Shown here: positions 56,434-64,000 of the stretch, piece by piece
How the letters are laid out: each line of letters opens with the position of its first letter
Numbering within the stretch: the first letter of the stretch is position 1
Source: Pedobacter sp. Leaf216
Lineage (GTDB): Bacteria > Bacteroidota > Bacteroidia > Sphingobacteriales > Sphingobacteriaceae
Reading direction: 5' to 3'
NCBI RefSeq assembly: GCF_001421515.1
Contig: NZ_LMKM01000012.1
Location: 304,335 to 368,334 of the forward strand
Length of the DNA stretch: 64,000 nucleotides
The notes under the pieces: model-generated
The model's database searches: none
What the model was told of the DNA's origin: nothing
Seen by the model: only the letters and a program-made list of their open reading frames with translations
Position numbers and translations under genes: made by a program

Positions 56434-56696
56434 CTTTACTTTAATCGTAAAGACAGCGAAAGGAAGACCCAAATATTATTTATTTAACAACCGAGCGCAC
56501 AGAGAAGAGGCACAGAGAACATAACAATTATTAACTCAATAATCATTCAGCCACGGAAACACGGATGTCACGGAAACTATGCTAAGTATCTCCGGTGTTC
56601 GCTTTTGCTGTGGTAAAATACACTAACCCCATTTCGATTATTAATATTTCTTTAAAAGTCTACCACAGACATTTTTGGTTCATAGCCGTCACCCTG

Positions 56697-56754
56697 AATT
56701 TATTTCAGGGTCTATTTAGCAATAAAGATGCTGAAATGAATTCAGCATGACGAT
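56697..56754. repeat. Dispersed palindromic repeat
   Basis: Begins CGTCACCCTGAATTTATTTCAG and ends CTGAAATGAATTCAGCATGACG, a short member of the CGTCAT / ATGACG-ended family. Confidence 0.75.
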
Positions 56755-56842
56755 GGCGGTAGTTTCACGGGTTTAAAATTAGTCAGTATTAATCAAAATG
56801 AGGGTACTAAAAAAAAAGGATAGTACACAGTGATACAATCCC

Positions 56843-56939
56843 TCCGTGTTTTCTGTGACTCCGTGGCAAAAACCGCACTAAAAACCCTCTCGGTGCCCTC
56901 CGTGTAAAACTCGGTTATCTCTGTGGTAAAATTTTAATG
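56843..56939. repeat. 96-bp direct repeat, copy 1
   Basis: First copy of TCCGTG(T/C)TTTCTGTG...GGTAAAA...TTAATG, about 97 bp, matching 57021-57115 at roughly 90% by eye. Confidence 0.85.
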
Positions 56940-57020
56940 ATTTCGTATAATCTAAGAAGTCGAAGATTAACCACCGAGTCACGAAGAAAATGGCACAAAG
57001 AAACACAGAGAAATAATTTT

Positions 57021-57115
57021 TCCGTGCTTTCTGTGCATCCGTAGCAAAAACCGCACTAAAAACCTCTCGGTGCCCTCCGTGTAAAACTCGGTTATCTCTG
57101 TGGTAAAACTTAATG
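57021..57115. repeat. 96-bp direct repeat, copy 2
   Basis: Second copy, 95 bp. The two are separated by 81 bp containing an ACCGAGTCACGAAG piece that looks like a third, shorter relative in inverted orientation. Confidence 0.85.
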
Positions 57116-57222
57116 TTTCTCTCCGAAATGCTTTGTGCACTTTGCAGTTAATTATACATAGCACTCCAATATATTTACATTCATCTGAACACCAAAATAC
57201 TAAAAGCCTTTATATTTGTATT

Positions 57223-57381
57223 ATGGATATTCAAACGATTTTAGTCTTTCTACTTTTTGCAGTAGCATTGGTATATGTTGGCCGTTTGGTTTTTAAATCT
57301 TTACAGGTAAAAAAAGATGGTTGTGGTGGAAATTGCAAATGTGGTGTAGATTTTTCCGATATTAAACCCGTAAAAAAATAA
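57223..57381 (+). CDS. FeoB-associated Cys-rich membrane protein
   Basis: A 52-residue protein beginning MDIQTILVFLLFAVALVYVG, a single membrane helix, followed by KDGCGGNCKCG with three closely spaced cysteines. This is the usual form of the small cysteine-rich protein seen next to FeoB iron transporters, although no feoB is in this window. The ATG at 57223 is chosen because upstream codons lie in repeat sequence. A TATATTTG box is 4 nt upstream. The Crp/Fnr gene follows after 11 bp. Confidence 0.8.
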   Translation: MDIQTILVFLLFAVALVYVGRLVFKSLQVKKDGCGGNCKCGVDFSDIKPVKK

Positions 57382-57392
57382 CCTCACAATTT

Positions 57393-57980
57393 ATGATTCA
57401 TCAGTTCCAAAAATATTTACAGGAAAAAATTGAGATTACTGATGAACAGTTCGAAAGCATATCATCTGTTTTAAAGGTTAAAAAATTCGAAAAAAACGAA
57501 ATACTTCAGTATACCGGCGATAATTTTAAACACGGATATTTTGTAGGTAAAGGTTTGCTGCGTGCTTATTCGATTGATGCGAAAGGAAAAGAACATATTT
57601 TGCAGTTTGCCCCAGAAAACTGGCTGGTATCCGACCGCAACAACATGAACAATGAGCCATCAATATTTTTTATCGATGCCATTGAAACCACAGAAGCTGT
57701 ATTAATGCCCAATAATTTTATGGAAGAGGCAGCAAGGCAGGTACCTTGTTTACAACCCATGCAAATCAGGCTGTTAAATAATTCTATCCGCTTTATGCAA
57801 AAAAGAATTAATATGCTTTTGAGTGCGACTGCTGAAGAACGTTACCTCGATTTTATAAAACTATACCCCAATCTTACCCTTCGTGTACCACAATGGATGA
57901 TTGCATCATACCTCGGCATTACTCCCGAATCGCTTAGCCGGGTTAGAAAAGAACTGGCAAATAAACATTTCAGGCCATAG
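57393..57980 (+). CDS. Crp/Fnr-family transcription regulator
   Basis: A 195-residue regulator with an N-terminal cyclic-nucleotide-binding-like beta barrel (KNEILQYTGDNFKHGYFVGK, GKEHILQFAPENWL) and a C-terminal winged-helix domain (VPQWMIASYLGITPESLSRVRKEL). It lacks the classical Fnr cysteine set. It may control the YceI and pirin genes just downstream, or the FeoB-associated gene before it; that link is inference. Confidence 0.92.
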   Translation: MIHQFQKYLQEKIEITDEQFESISSVLKVKKFEKNEILQYTGDNFKHGYFVGKGLLRAYSIDAKGKEHILQFAPENWLVSDRNNMNNEPSIFFIDAIETTEAVLMPNNFMEEAARQVPCLQPMQIRLLNNSIRFMQKRINMLLSATAEERYLDFIKLYPNLTLRVPQWMIASYLGITPESLSRVRKELANKHFRP

Positions 57981-58045
57981 CCAATTTTAAATGAGTGAAT
58001 GGCATATTAAAAGTTGATCTGAAAATATTATCTTTCTATCCAGCC

Positions 58046-58093
58046 TTCAATCCTGCTTTCAATCTATCATTCAATCCTGCTTTCAATCTATCA
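58046..58093. repeat. Two exact 24-bp tandem copies
   Basis: TTCAATCCTGCTTTCAATCT followed by ATCA, repeated twice with no mismatch, upstream of the yceI promoter. The inner TTCAATC word also recurs inside each unit. Confidence 0.9.
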
Positions 58094-58137
58094 TTCCTTT
58101 CTTACCATACATCAATCTCTATTCAAAACCTGCGCTG

Positions 58138-58145
58138 TACTTTTG
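58138..58145 (+). promoter_or_regulatory. Candidate -7 promoter box for yceI
   Basis: TACTTTTG matches TAnnTTTG and is 36 nt before the yceI ATG. No clear -33 TTG is seen. Confidence 0.5.
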
Positions 58146-58181
58146 TGTTGTAAATATTAAACATCTCAAAAACAAAAAGAT

Positions 58182-58712
58182 ATGGCAACTACAAAATGGA
58201 CATTAGATCCAACCCACAGCGAATTACAATTTAAAGTAAAACACTTAATGATTACCACAGTAACTGGTAATTTAAAATCTTTCTCTGCAGAGTTATCATC
58301 TGAAGGTGATGAATTCGAAAATGCAGAAATTTCTTTCAAAGGTGACATCGGTTCAATTGATACCGGAAATACTGATCGCGATAACCACTTAAAAAGCGGC
58401 GATTTCTTTGATGCTGAAAACTTTGCACACATCGAATTCAAATCCAATTCAGTAAAAAAAGATGGTGATGATTATATCGTTAGCGGTGATTTAACCATCA
58501 AAGGCGAAACCAAACCAGTAAAATTAACGGCAGAGTTTGGTGGTATAGCTACCGATCCTTGGGGAAATACCAAAGCAGGATTTACTTTAAGCGGAAAAAT
58601 TAACCGTTCTGAATTTGGTTTAACCTGGAATGCTGCGTTAGAAACAGGTGGTGTAATGGTGAGTGAAGAAGTTCGCATTTTAGGCGAATTACAGTTTGTA
58701 AAACAAGTATAG
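58182..58712 (+). CDS. YceI-family lipid-binding protein
   Basis: A 176-residue YceI-family protein: WTLDPTHSELQFKVKHLMIT at the start, DIGSIDTGNTDRDNHLKSGD, KGETKPVKLTAEFGGIATDP and GFTLSGKINRSEFGLTWN. The family forms a lipocalin-like barrel binding isoprenoid or similar ligands. Unlike most, it has no signal peptide, so it is probably cytoplasmic. It is followed by a pirin gene after 67 bp, a common stress-linked pairing. Confidence 0.93.
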   Translation: MATTKWTLDPTHSELQFKVKHLMITTVTGNLKSFSAELSSEGDEFENAEISFKGDIGSIDTGNTDRDNHLKSGDFFDAENFAHIEFKSNSVKKDGDDYIVSGDLTIKGETKPVKLTAEFGGIATDPWGNTKAGFTLSGKINRSEFGLTWNAALETGGVMVSEEVRILGELQFVKQV

Positions 58713-58779
58713 CGCGTAGAGCTAAGCGTATAGCGACACTATACGCTTAGCCCCATGCCTTATTTAACTATAAAAGGTA

Positions 58780-59649
58780 ATGGAAACAAAACAAATAGAA
58801 AAAGTATTAAAAGCCCCTGCCCCACATATGGTTGGCGATGGTTTTAGGGTACACAATTTTTTTCCAAGCGGATATGAACTCAATATGAGTCCGTTTTTTT
58901 TAATGGATTATGGCTCAAAAATCGAGTTTTCTGCAAGGAAAGAACCAAGAGGCGTTGGTGTACACCCGCACAGAGGCTTCGAAACCGTAACTATTGCTTA
59001 TCATGGCGCAGTTGCACATCACGATAGCTCAGGAAACAGTGGCGTAATTTATTCAGGCGATGTACAATGGATGACTGCCGCAAGTGGTATACTACATAAA
59101 GAATATCATGAAGAACAATACAGCCTGAATGGTGGCCCGTTTCAAATGGTTCAGCTTTGGATTAATCTTCCTGCAAAGGATAAAATGGGTAAACCAAGAT
59201 ACCAGGCAATTAAGCAGGCAGATATGGCGCACTTCGATTTACCTGAAAATGGAGGTAAAATCGAAATTATTGCAGGCAATTATCAAGGTATAAAAGGCAA
59301 TGCCAAAACGTTTACTCCGATTGAATTGTATAATGCAAGGTTAAATAAAGGAGGAAAAGCTTCTTTTAACTTTCCTGCAGATTTTAATACCGGATTTATG
59401 GTAATTGAGGGCTCAGTGATTATTAATGAGCAAGAAACAGCATCTGTTAACGATTTTATCCATTTCTCAAATAAAGGTGAAGAAATACAGCTCGAAGCTT
59501 TAGAAAACAGTGTAGTATTGATTTTAAGTGGACAACCTATTGACGAATCGGTTGTGCAATATGGCCCTTTTTTAATGAATACCGAAGCGGAGATTCACCA
59601 GGCCATTGAAGACTATAACCAAGGAAGATTTGGTTATTTAGAAGAGTAA
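58780..59649 (+). CDS. Pirin family protein
   Basis: A 289-residue pirin with the iron-binding histidines intact: VGVHPHRGFETVTI and GILHKEYHEE. Both cupin domains are present; the C-terminal one includes GGKASFNFPADFNTGF. Pirins are redox sensors or quercetin dioxygenases. Contrast with the pirin-like gene at 19353, which lacks the metal site. It probably shares control with yceI. Confidence 0.93.
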   Translation: METKQIEKVLKAPAPHMVGDGFRVHNFFPSGYELNMSPFFLMDYGSKIEFSARKEPRGVGVHPHRGFETVTIAYHGAVAHHDSSGNSGVIYSGDVQWMTAASGILHKEYHEEQYSLNGGPFQMVQLWINLPAKDKMGKPRYQAIKQADMAHFDLPENGGKIEIIAGNYQGIKGNAKTFTPIELYNARLNKGGKASFNFPADFNTGFMVIEGSVIINEQETASVNDFIHFSNKGEEIQLEALENSVVLILSGQPIDESVVQYGPFLMNTEAEIHQAIEDYNQGRFGYLEE

Positions 59650-59715
59650 ACTGATAATTTTACGGCTGGAATAGTTTTCAGCATCTTAATATATAATCCC
59701 GATTTTTAAAAAGGG

Positions 59716-59756
59716 AAAAAAGCCGGCATTTTTTTTCAAAATCTGTCGGCTTTTTT
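59716..59756 (+). terminator. Intrinsic terminator after pirin gene
   Basis: AAAAAGCCGGCA pairs with TGTCGGCTTTTT (ending 59756) around a T-rich loop, followed by further T. It begins 67 bp after the pirin stop codon. Confidence 0.85.
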
Positions 59757-59933
59757 ATGTTTATAATTGCTGCATTCTTTTTGTTCAGCACTTTATAAAC
59801 TGTTAAATAAACAGATAAAAACAGTATCTTAGGTAAGAACTAACGATCTATAATCTCAACCATATTCCTTTAAAATCATTCATCCAATCTTCATATTCGT
59901 TAGTGACATTTGATTATAAATCAGAACAGAAAA

Positions 59934-62900
59934 ATGTCCGGAAAACAAATATTTCAAACTGAAACTAAAAGACGCTGGCACACTTTTACATGGGTAAGCC
60001 GCACATTCTTTTTAGTTTTTATAGGCGCAATAATCTGCGTGGTGTACACCCTTTCATCTGTACAGGAACCAAATTTGCCTTTCATTAATACTAATTCGCC
60101 GTTAACGCAAAAACAGCTTGATAAATTAAAGAAATCACAGCAGTACAAAGATTTTACCATCGAAAAATCGAAACTTCAAAAAATAAAGAAAGATCGTGAG
60201 CACCGCATTTTAACCCATCGGGGCAACAGCAAACGCATAAACATGGCTTTTTATGTAAGTTGGGCTTCAACCGTTGGCAAATCGCTTCCTGATCTTAAAA
60301 GAAATATCGGTCATCTGGATATGGTAGCTACAGAATCATTCTTTTTGAATGGCGATTCTATTGTGGATAAGGCTGATACCGCGGCTTTAAAAGTAATCCA
60401 TACAGCAAAAAAATCAGCCATTGCCGTGGTATCAAATTACAATAAAGACCATTGGGATGGTGCTGCAGTAAGGAGATTATTAAGCGATCAGCCTGCGCAA
60501 CAAAAGTTGATTTACGACCTCATCGCCATCACTAAAAAATATGGATACAATGGCATAAATATAGATTTTGAAGAACTTAACCTTCAAAATAGTGATAGCT
60601 TTAATGCTTTTATGAAAAATCTTTACAGCCAGTTTCATGCAGAAAAACTGATTGTTTCTCAGGATATTTCGCCGGAAAACGATGATTATAAACCCGAAAT
60701 ACTTCAAAAATATAACGATTACATTATTTTGATGGCTTATGACCAGCATACTGAACAGAGTAATGCCGGCGATATCTCTCATCAGGAATGGGTAGAAGAA
60801 AAACTGGATGACATTTGCAGTAAAGTAGATGCCGACAAGGTTATTTTGGCCCTGGCCTGTTATGGTTACGATTGGCCAAATAATAGCGTTGGCAAATCGG
60901 TAACCTACGAAGAAGCAATGACCACAGCTGTTAATTTCAAAAGTAAAATAAACTATAATCCTGCCTCAGCGAATTTAAATTACAGCTACAATGATGGTAG
61001 TGGCATTAAACATGAAGTTTATTTTACTGATGCAGCAACTTATTTTAACCTGATCCGTAAGGCTGATGATTGGGATATTGCTGGTGTGGCACTATGGCGC
61101 CTGGGTTCGGAAGATAAACGTTTATGGTCTTTTATTTCTAACGACCTAAGTCTTGATACCTTAAGGAAAAAGCCGTTCAATTTGCGAAAAATTGCCTCAC
61201 TAAACATGGGTGGTATATCTTACATCGGTGATGGTGAAATATTAGACCTGATTTCTACACCAACACCAGGAAGTGTAAAATTCACTTTAAATAAAGACAA
61301 CTTCTCTATCGCTGATCAAAAATATACCAGGCTCCCTGAGCAATATGTAATTAAAAGATTTGGAGAGGCTGACAAAAAAATTGCGCTCACATTTGATGAT
61401 GGTCCAGATCCGGTATATACCCCACAGGTACTCAGTATTTTAAAACAGGAAAAAGTACCTGGCTGTTTTTTCGTCGTAGGGATTATGGCCGAAAAAAACA
61501 TGGAATTGCTTAGGCAAGAATACAATGATGGCTACGAAATTGGAAATCACACCTTTTTCCACCCCGATATGTCTGCAATTGGTCCGAGGCGAGTAAAGTT
61601 CGAGCTAAATGCCACCCGCAGGTTAATTGAAGCGGTTACCGGCCATAGTACCATTTTATTTCGCGCACCTTTTAATGCTGATGCTGAGCCACAAAACATT
61701 TCAGAAATTTTACCCGTTGCCCAAAGCCGTAAAGAGAATTACATCAACATTGGAGAATATATTGATCCTGAAGACTGGGAACCTGGGAAAACTGCTGATC
61801 AGATTTTTAATGAAGTGGTAAAACAACAAGATAACGGCAATATTCTTTTATTGCATGATGCTGGCGGAAATCGTGAAGCTACCGTTGCTGCTTTGCCCAG
61901 GATAATTAAATTTTTTAAAGCAAAAGGTTACACTTTTACAACAGTTGGCGATTTAATGGGTAAAAAGAGGTCAGAATTGATGCCTGCAGTTAAATCTACA
62001 GCAAATAGTGGTTTTTCTGGCTCCGGAGATTATTTTTTTATTAATTTCTTCTATTATGGAAACATGATTTTAAACATCATATTTTCTGTCGCTATTGTTT
62101 TGGCTATTTTAAGGACAATCTTTATTGCATATTTAGCTATCAGACAACGAAAAAGAGCTAAAAGCAATGTTGGCAAATTAATCACAAATCCAATAGAAAA
62201 AGTAAGCATCATCATCCCCGCTTATAATGAAGAAGTTACCGCTGTGCAAACCATCAACAGCTTGCTAAAAACCACTTACCCCGATTTCGAGCTGATATTT
62301 GTTGATGATGGCTCAAAAGATAAAACCTTTGATATCATTAACGAACATTTTGGAAATCACCCGCAGGTAAAGGTTTTCAGAAAGGCAAATGGCGGCAAAG
62401 CATCGGCACTAAACTATGGTATATCAAAAGCAACTTCCGATTTTGTAGTTTGCATTGATGCCGATACCCAGCTAAAAGATGATGCAGTTACCGAGTTGAT
62501 GTGCTATTTCTACAGTGATAAAATAGCTGCCGTAGCAGGAACGGTTAAAGTAGGCAATGCCAATAATATCATTACCAAATGGCAATCAATAGAATACATT
62601 ACAGCTCAAAATATGGATAGGCGTGCTTTTGATCTGCTAAACACCATTACCGTTGTACCCGGTGCGATTGGTGCATTCAGAAAAAATGTAATTCTTGAAG
62701 TGGGTGGTTTTACCATTGATACCCTTGCAGAAGATTGCGATTTAACCATGCGCATTTTAAGGGCAGGTTACAAAGTTAAAAATTGTGATAGTGCAATTGC
62801 GTACACCGAAGCACCAGAAACCGTAAATATGCTGTTGAAACAGCGTTTCCGTTGGAGTTTTGGGGTAATGCAAAGTTTTTGGAAAAACAGGAAAACTTTA

Positions 62901-63338
62901 CTTAATAAGAAATATGGCTACTTTGGAATGGTAGGAATGCCTAATATCTTAATTTATCAGATCATTTTACCGTTATTTTCACCGCTAGCCGATCTTTTCA
63001 TGCTTATTTCGCTCATTAGCGGCTTGTTTTCATTAAGTGCGATCAATAATTTAACCTTAACAGGCTTTTCAGGTATATTAAGTTTACATAATGGTTTTGG
63101 CCAGGTACTTTTTTATTACATCATTTTTATTGTTGTGGATATGATTTTTGCCGCTATAGCTTTCCGGATGGAAAAAGAAAAATACACGAATTTACTCTAC
63201 ATCTTTCCGCAACGTTTTTTCTGGAGGCAATTGATGTATGTTGTGCTGTTTCGCTCTTTCAGAAAAGCCATAAAAGGTGAATTGGAAACTTGGGGAACAA
63301 TAAAAAGAACAGGTAACGTTAAAGGGCAGCTAGTTTAA
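59934..63338 (+). CDS. GH18-NodB-GT2 three-domain polysaccharide enzyme
   Basis: A 1134-residue membrane protein. In order: a cytoplasmic start and membrane helix (about 17-40); a GH18-type domain (about 100-420) with NGINIDFEEL; a polysaccharide deacetylase domain with TFDDGPDP (about 486) and HTFFHP (about 537); a membrane helix near 700; a GT2 synthase domain with FVDDGSKD (about 788), CIDADTQ, LAEDCDL and QRFRW (about 968); and C-terminal membrane helices. It resembles a fused poly-GlcNAc synthase and deacetylase, comparable to PgaC and PgaB. The ATG at 59934 is chosen; an upstream TTG adds 8 residues. Confidence 0.92.
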   Translation: MSGKQIFQTETKRRWHTFTWVSRTFFLVFIGAIICVVYTLSSVQEPNLPFINTNSPLTQKQLDKLKKSQQYKDFTIEKSKLQKIKKDREHRILTHRGNSKRINMAFYVSWASTVGKSLPDLKRNIGHLDMVATESFFLNGDSIVDKADTAALKVIHTAKKSAIAVVSNYNKDHWDGAAVRRLLSDQPAQQKLIYDLIAITKKYGYNGINIDFEELNLQNSDSFNAFMKNLYSQFHAEKLIVSQDISPENDDYKPEILQKYNDYIILMAYDQHTEQSNAGDISHQEWVEEKLDDICSKVDADKVILALACYGYDWPNNSVGKSVTYEEAMTTAVNFKSKINYNPASANLNYSYNDGSGIKHEVYFTDAATYFNLIRKADDWDIAGVALWRLGSEDKRLWSFISNDLSLDTLRKKPFNLRKIASLNMGGISYIGDGEILDLISTPTPGSVKFTLNKDNFSIADQKYTRLPEQYVIKRFGEADKKIALTFDDGPDPVYTPQVLSILKQEKVPGCFFVVGIMAEKNMELLRQEYNDGYEIGNHTFFHPDMSAIGPRRVKFELNATRRLIEAVTGHSTILFRAPFNADAEPQNISEILPVAQSRKENYINIGEYIDPEDWEPGKTADQIFNEVVKQQDNGNILLLHDAGGNREATVAALPRIIKFFKAKGYTFTTVGDLMGKKRSELMPAVKSTANSGFSGSGDYFFINFFYYGNMILNIIFSVAIVLAILRTIFIAYLAIRQRKRAKSNVGKLITNPIEKVSIIIPAYNEEVTAVQTINSLLKTTYPDFELIFVDDGSKDKTFDIINEHFGNHPQVKVFRKANGGKASALNYGISKATSDFVVCIDADTQLKDDAVTELMCYFYSDKIAAVAGTVKVGNANNIITKWQSIEYITAQNMDRRAFDLLNTITVVPGAIGAFRKNVILEVGGFTIDTLAEDCDLTMRILRAGYKVKNCDSAIAYTEAPETVNMLLKQRFRWSFGVMQSFWKNRKTLLNKKYGYFGMVGMPNILIYQIILPLFSPLADLFMLISLISGLFSLSAINNLTLTGFSGILSLHNGFGQVLFYYIIFIVVDMIFAAIAFRMEKEKYTNLLYIFPQRFFWRQLMYVVLFRSFRKAIKGELETWGTIKRTGNVKGQLV

Positions 63339-63408
63339 TGGCTGCTAATGGATATCTGTTGCATAAAACAGATAATGATTGTCAACGTTGGTGTTAAGTT
63401 ATAAAAAT

Positions 63409-63437
63409 TGGGGTGCAAATAATATTTACACCCCATA
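63409..63437. terminator. Bidirectional hairpin candidate
   Basis: TGGGGTGCAAATA and TATTTACACCCCA form a nearly perfect palindrome with one mismatch, between the convergent polysaccharide gene and ispF. The T tract is weak. Confidence 0.5.
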
Positions 63438-63589
63438 ACTTCATTCCCAAATCAATTGGATAGCTTGGTAACTTAAAGGGAAATAAGATTTTCTCTTTCG
63501 TGCGAGTTGTATACCATTAGTTAGCTTTATCCTGATTTTTGCGTCTACTTACCCATTTCAGACTTCAGCGGAAGAAAATTTCAACACCG

Positions 63590-64000
63590 TTATGATTTTT
63601 CAATCAGACAAACGGCATAGGCAACCACACCTTCTTCCCTACCAATAAAGCCCATTTGCTCGTTTGTAGTGGCCTTAATTGAAATATCTTCTGTAGATAT
63701 GCCTATTGCATCGGCAATATGCTGTTGCATTGCAGGGATATGCGGATTAATTTTGGGAGCTTCAAGGCAAAGCATTGCATCGATATTTCCTATTTGCCAC
63801 CCTTTTTCGGTCAATAACTTAACGGTTTCTTTCAATAAAATCAGGCTACTGATTCCTTTCCATCTATCATCGGTATTTTTAAAATGAAAGCCTATATCGC
63901 GAAGGTTCGCCGCACCTAATAGTGCATCGCAGATGGCGTGAAGTAATACATCAGCATCCGAATGCCCAAAAGCGCCCTTATGATGATCCAAAGTAACACC
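63590..64000 (-). CDS. ispF: 2-C-methyl-D-erythritol 2,4-cyclodiphosphate synthase, partial
   Basis: The C-terminal 137 or so residues of IspF, an enzyme of the non-mevalonate isoprenoid pathway. Visible: [39 protein letters not shown], and [17 protein letters not shown] near the end. The reading frame continues past 64000 (GVTLDHHKG), so the TTG near 63991 is not the start and the first 20 to 30 residues lie outside. It normally carries zinc through a His and Asp in the N-terminal segment. Confidence 0.95.
   Translation of the reverse strand, partial: GVTLDHHKGAFGHSDADVLLHAICDALLGAANLRDIGFHFKNTDDRWKGISSLILLKETVKLLTEKGWQIGNIDAMLCLEAPKINPHIPAMQQHIADAIGISTEDISIKATTNEQMGFIGREEGVVAYAVCLIEKS

Larger units (their letters stand above)
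56434..57222. other. Gene-free, repeat-rich stretch
   Basis: A 790-bp stretch without a supported gene. It contains ACAGAG/CACGG-type repeat pieces (about 56485-56580), a palindromic repeat at 56697-56754, and two 96-bp direct repeats (56843-56939 and 57021-57115). The ACCACAGAG and CTCGGTGCCC words are simple repeat sequence that I read as non-coding. Confidence 0.75.

Noticed and set aside
56979..57164. 61-residue ORF in the repeat-rich gap
   Set aside because: It lies in duplicated ACAGAG-type repeat sequence with no conserved motif.
57211..57218. TATATTTG as a normal promoter for the FeoB-associated gene
   Set aside because: Too close (4 nt) to the ATG for an ordinary leader; listed in findings instead.
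102..63991. tRNA, rRNA, transposase or phage genes
   Set aside because: I looked through the gaps and reading frames and saw no cloverleaf, ribosomal or transposase signals.

Overview
The window is an AT-rich, gene-dense chromosomal segment of a member of the Bacteroidetes. It is most like Sphingobacteriaceae and probably Pedobacter or a close relative. The basis is family-level content: a long Bacteroidetes-style SecA, DUF4251 and DUF2027/Smr proteins, many exported proteins and lipoproteins, a tricorn-like S41 peptidase, GH29 fucosidase, paired pirins, TAnnTTTG-type promoter boxes and almost no Shine-Dalgarno sequences. No rRNA, tRNA, phage, insertion sequence or CRISPR array is visible. 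About 60 protein genes are supported.

Layout. 0-9 kb: a glycosyltransferase behind rnhB, small exported proteins, a glutaminyl cyclotransferase overlapping yraN, then dnaG. 8-13.5 kb: SGNH esterase, a class-C beta-lactamase-like hydrolase, and a SPOR / M20 amidohydrolase / exported protein operon. 13.5-18.1 kb: a VapBC-type toxin-antitoxin pair framed by 43-bp direct repeats, and secA. 18.1-22.5 kb: a 21-bp minisatellite, a pirin-fold gene pair, an Smr protein and rsgA. 22.7-28.5 kb: fumC, small membrane and lipoproteins, S1/P1 nuclease, a low-molecular-weight phosphatase, ThuA and a ceramidase-like membrane protein. 28.6-35.6 kb: fucosidase, methyltransferase plus rhomboid, and the tricorn-like protease. 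35.8-45.5 kb: two glycosyltransferases, a DJ-1/PfpI protein, a kinase-fold candidate, a serine hydrolase, two tandem LpxL-like acyltransferases and typA. 45.7-50.3 kb: small proteins and an MBOAT/SGNH O-acylation pair. 50.3-56.4 kb: a cluster of two esterases, two ATP-grasp-type proteins, a GCS2-type carboxylate-amine ligase and a class I glutamine amidotransferase. 57.2-64 kb: FeoB-associated cysteine protein, Crp/Fnr regulator, YceI, pirin, a three-domain GH18-NodB-GT2 polysaccharide enzyme, and the C-terminal part of ispF running off the right edge.

The best candidate for an undescribed system is the 50.3-56.4 kb amide-ligase/esterase cluster. Its parts together could build, trim and release a small peptide-like or amidated metabolite. 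Next in interest are the repeat-framed toxin-antitoxin module, the 21-bp minisatellite between divergent genes, a protein with cryptic kinase-like motifs, and a family of dispersed palindromic elements with CGTCAT...ATGACG ends in intergenic gaps throughout the window. All functional statements come from reading sequence and motifs. No database search was run.
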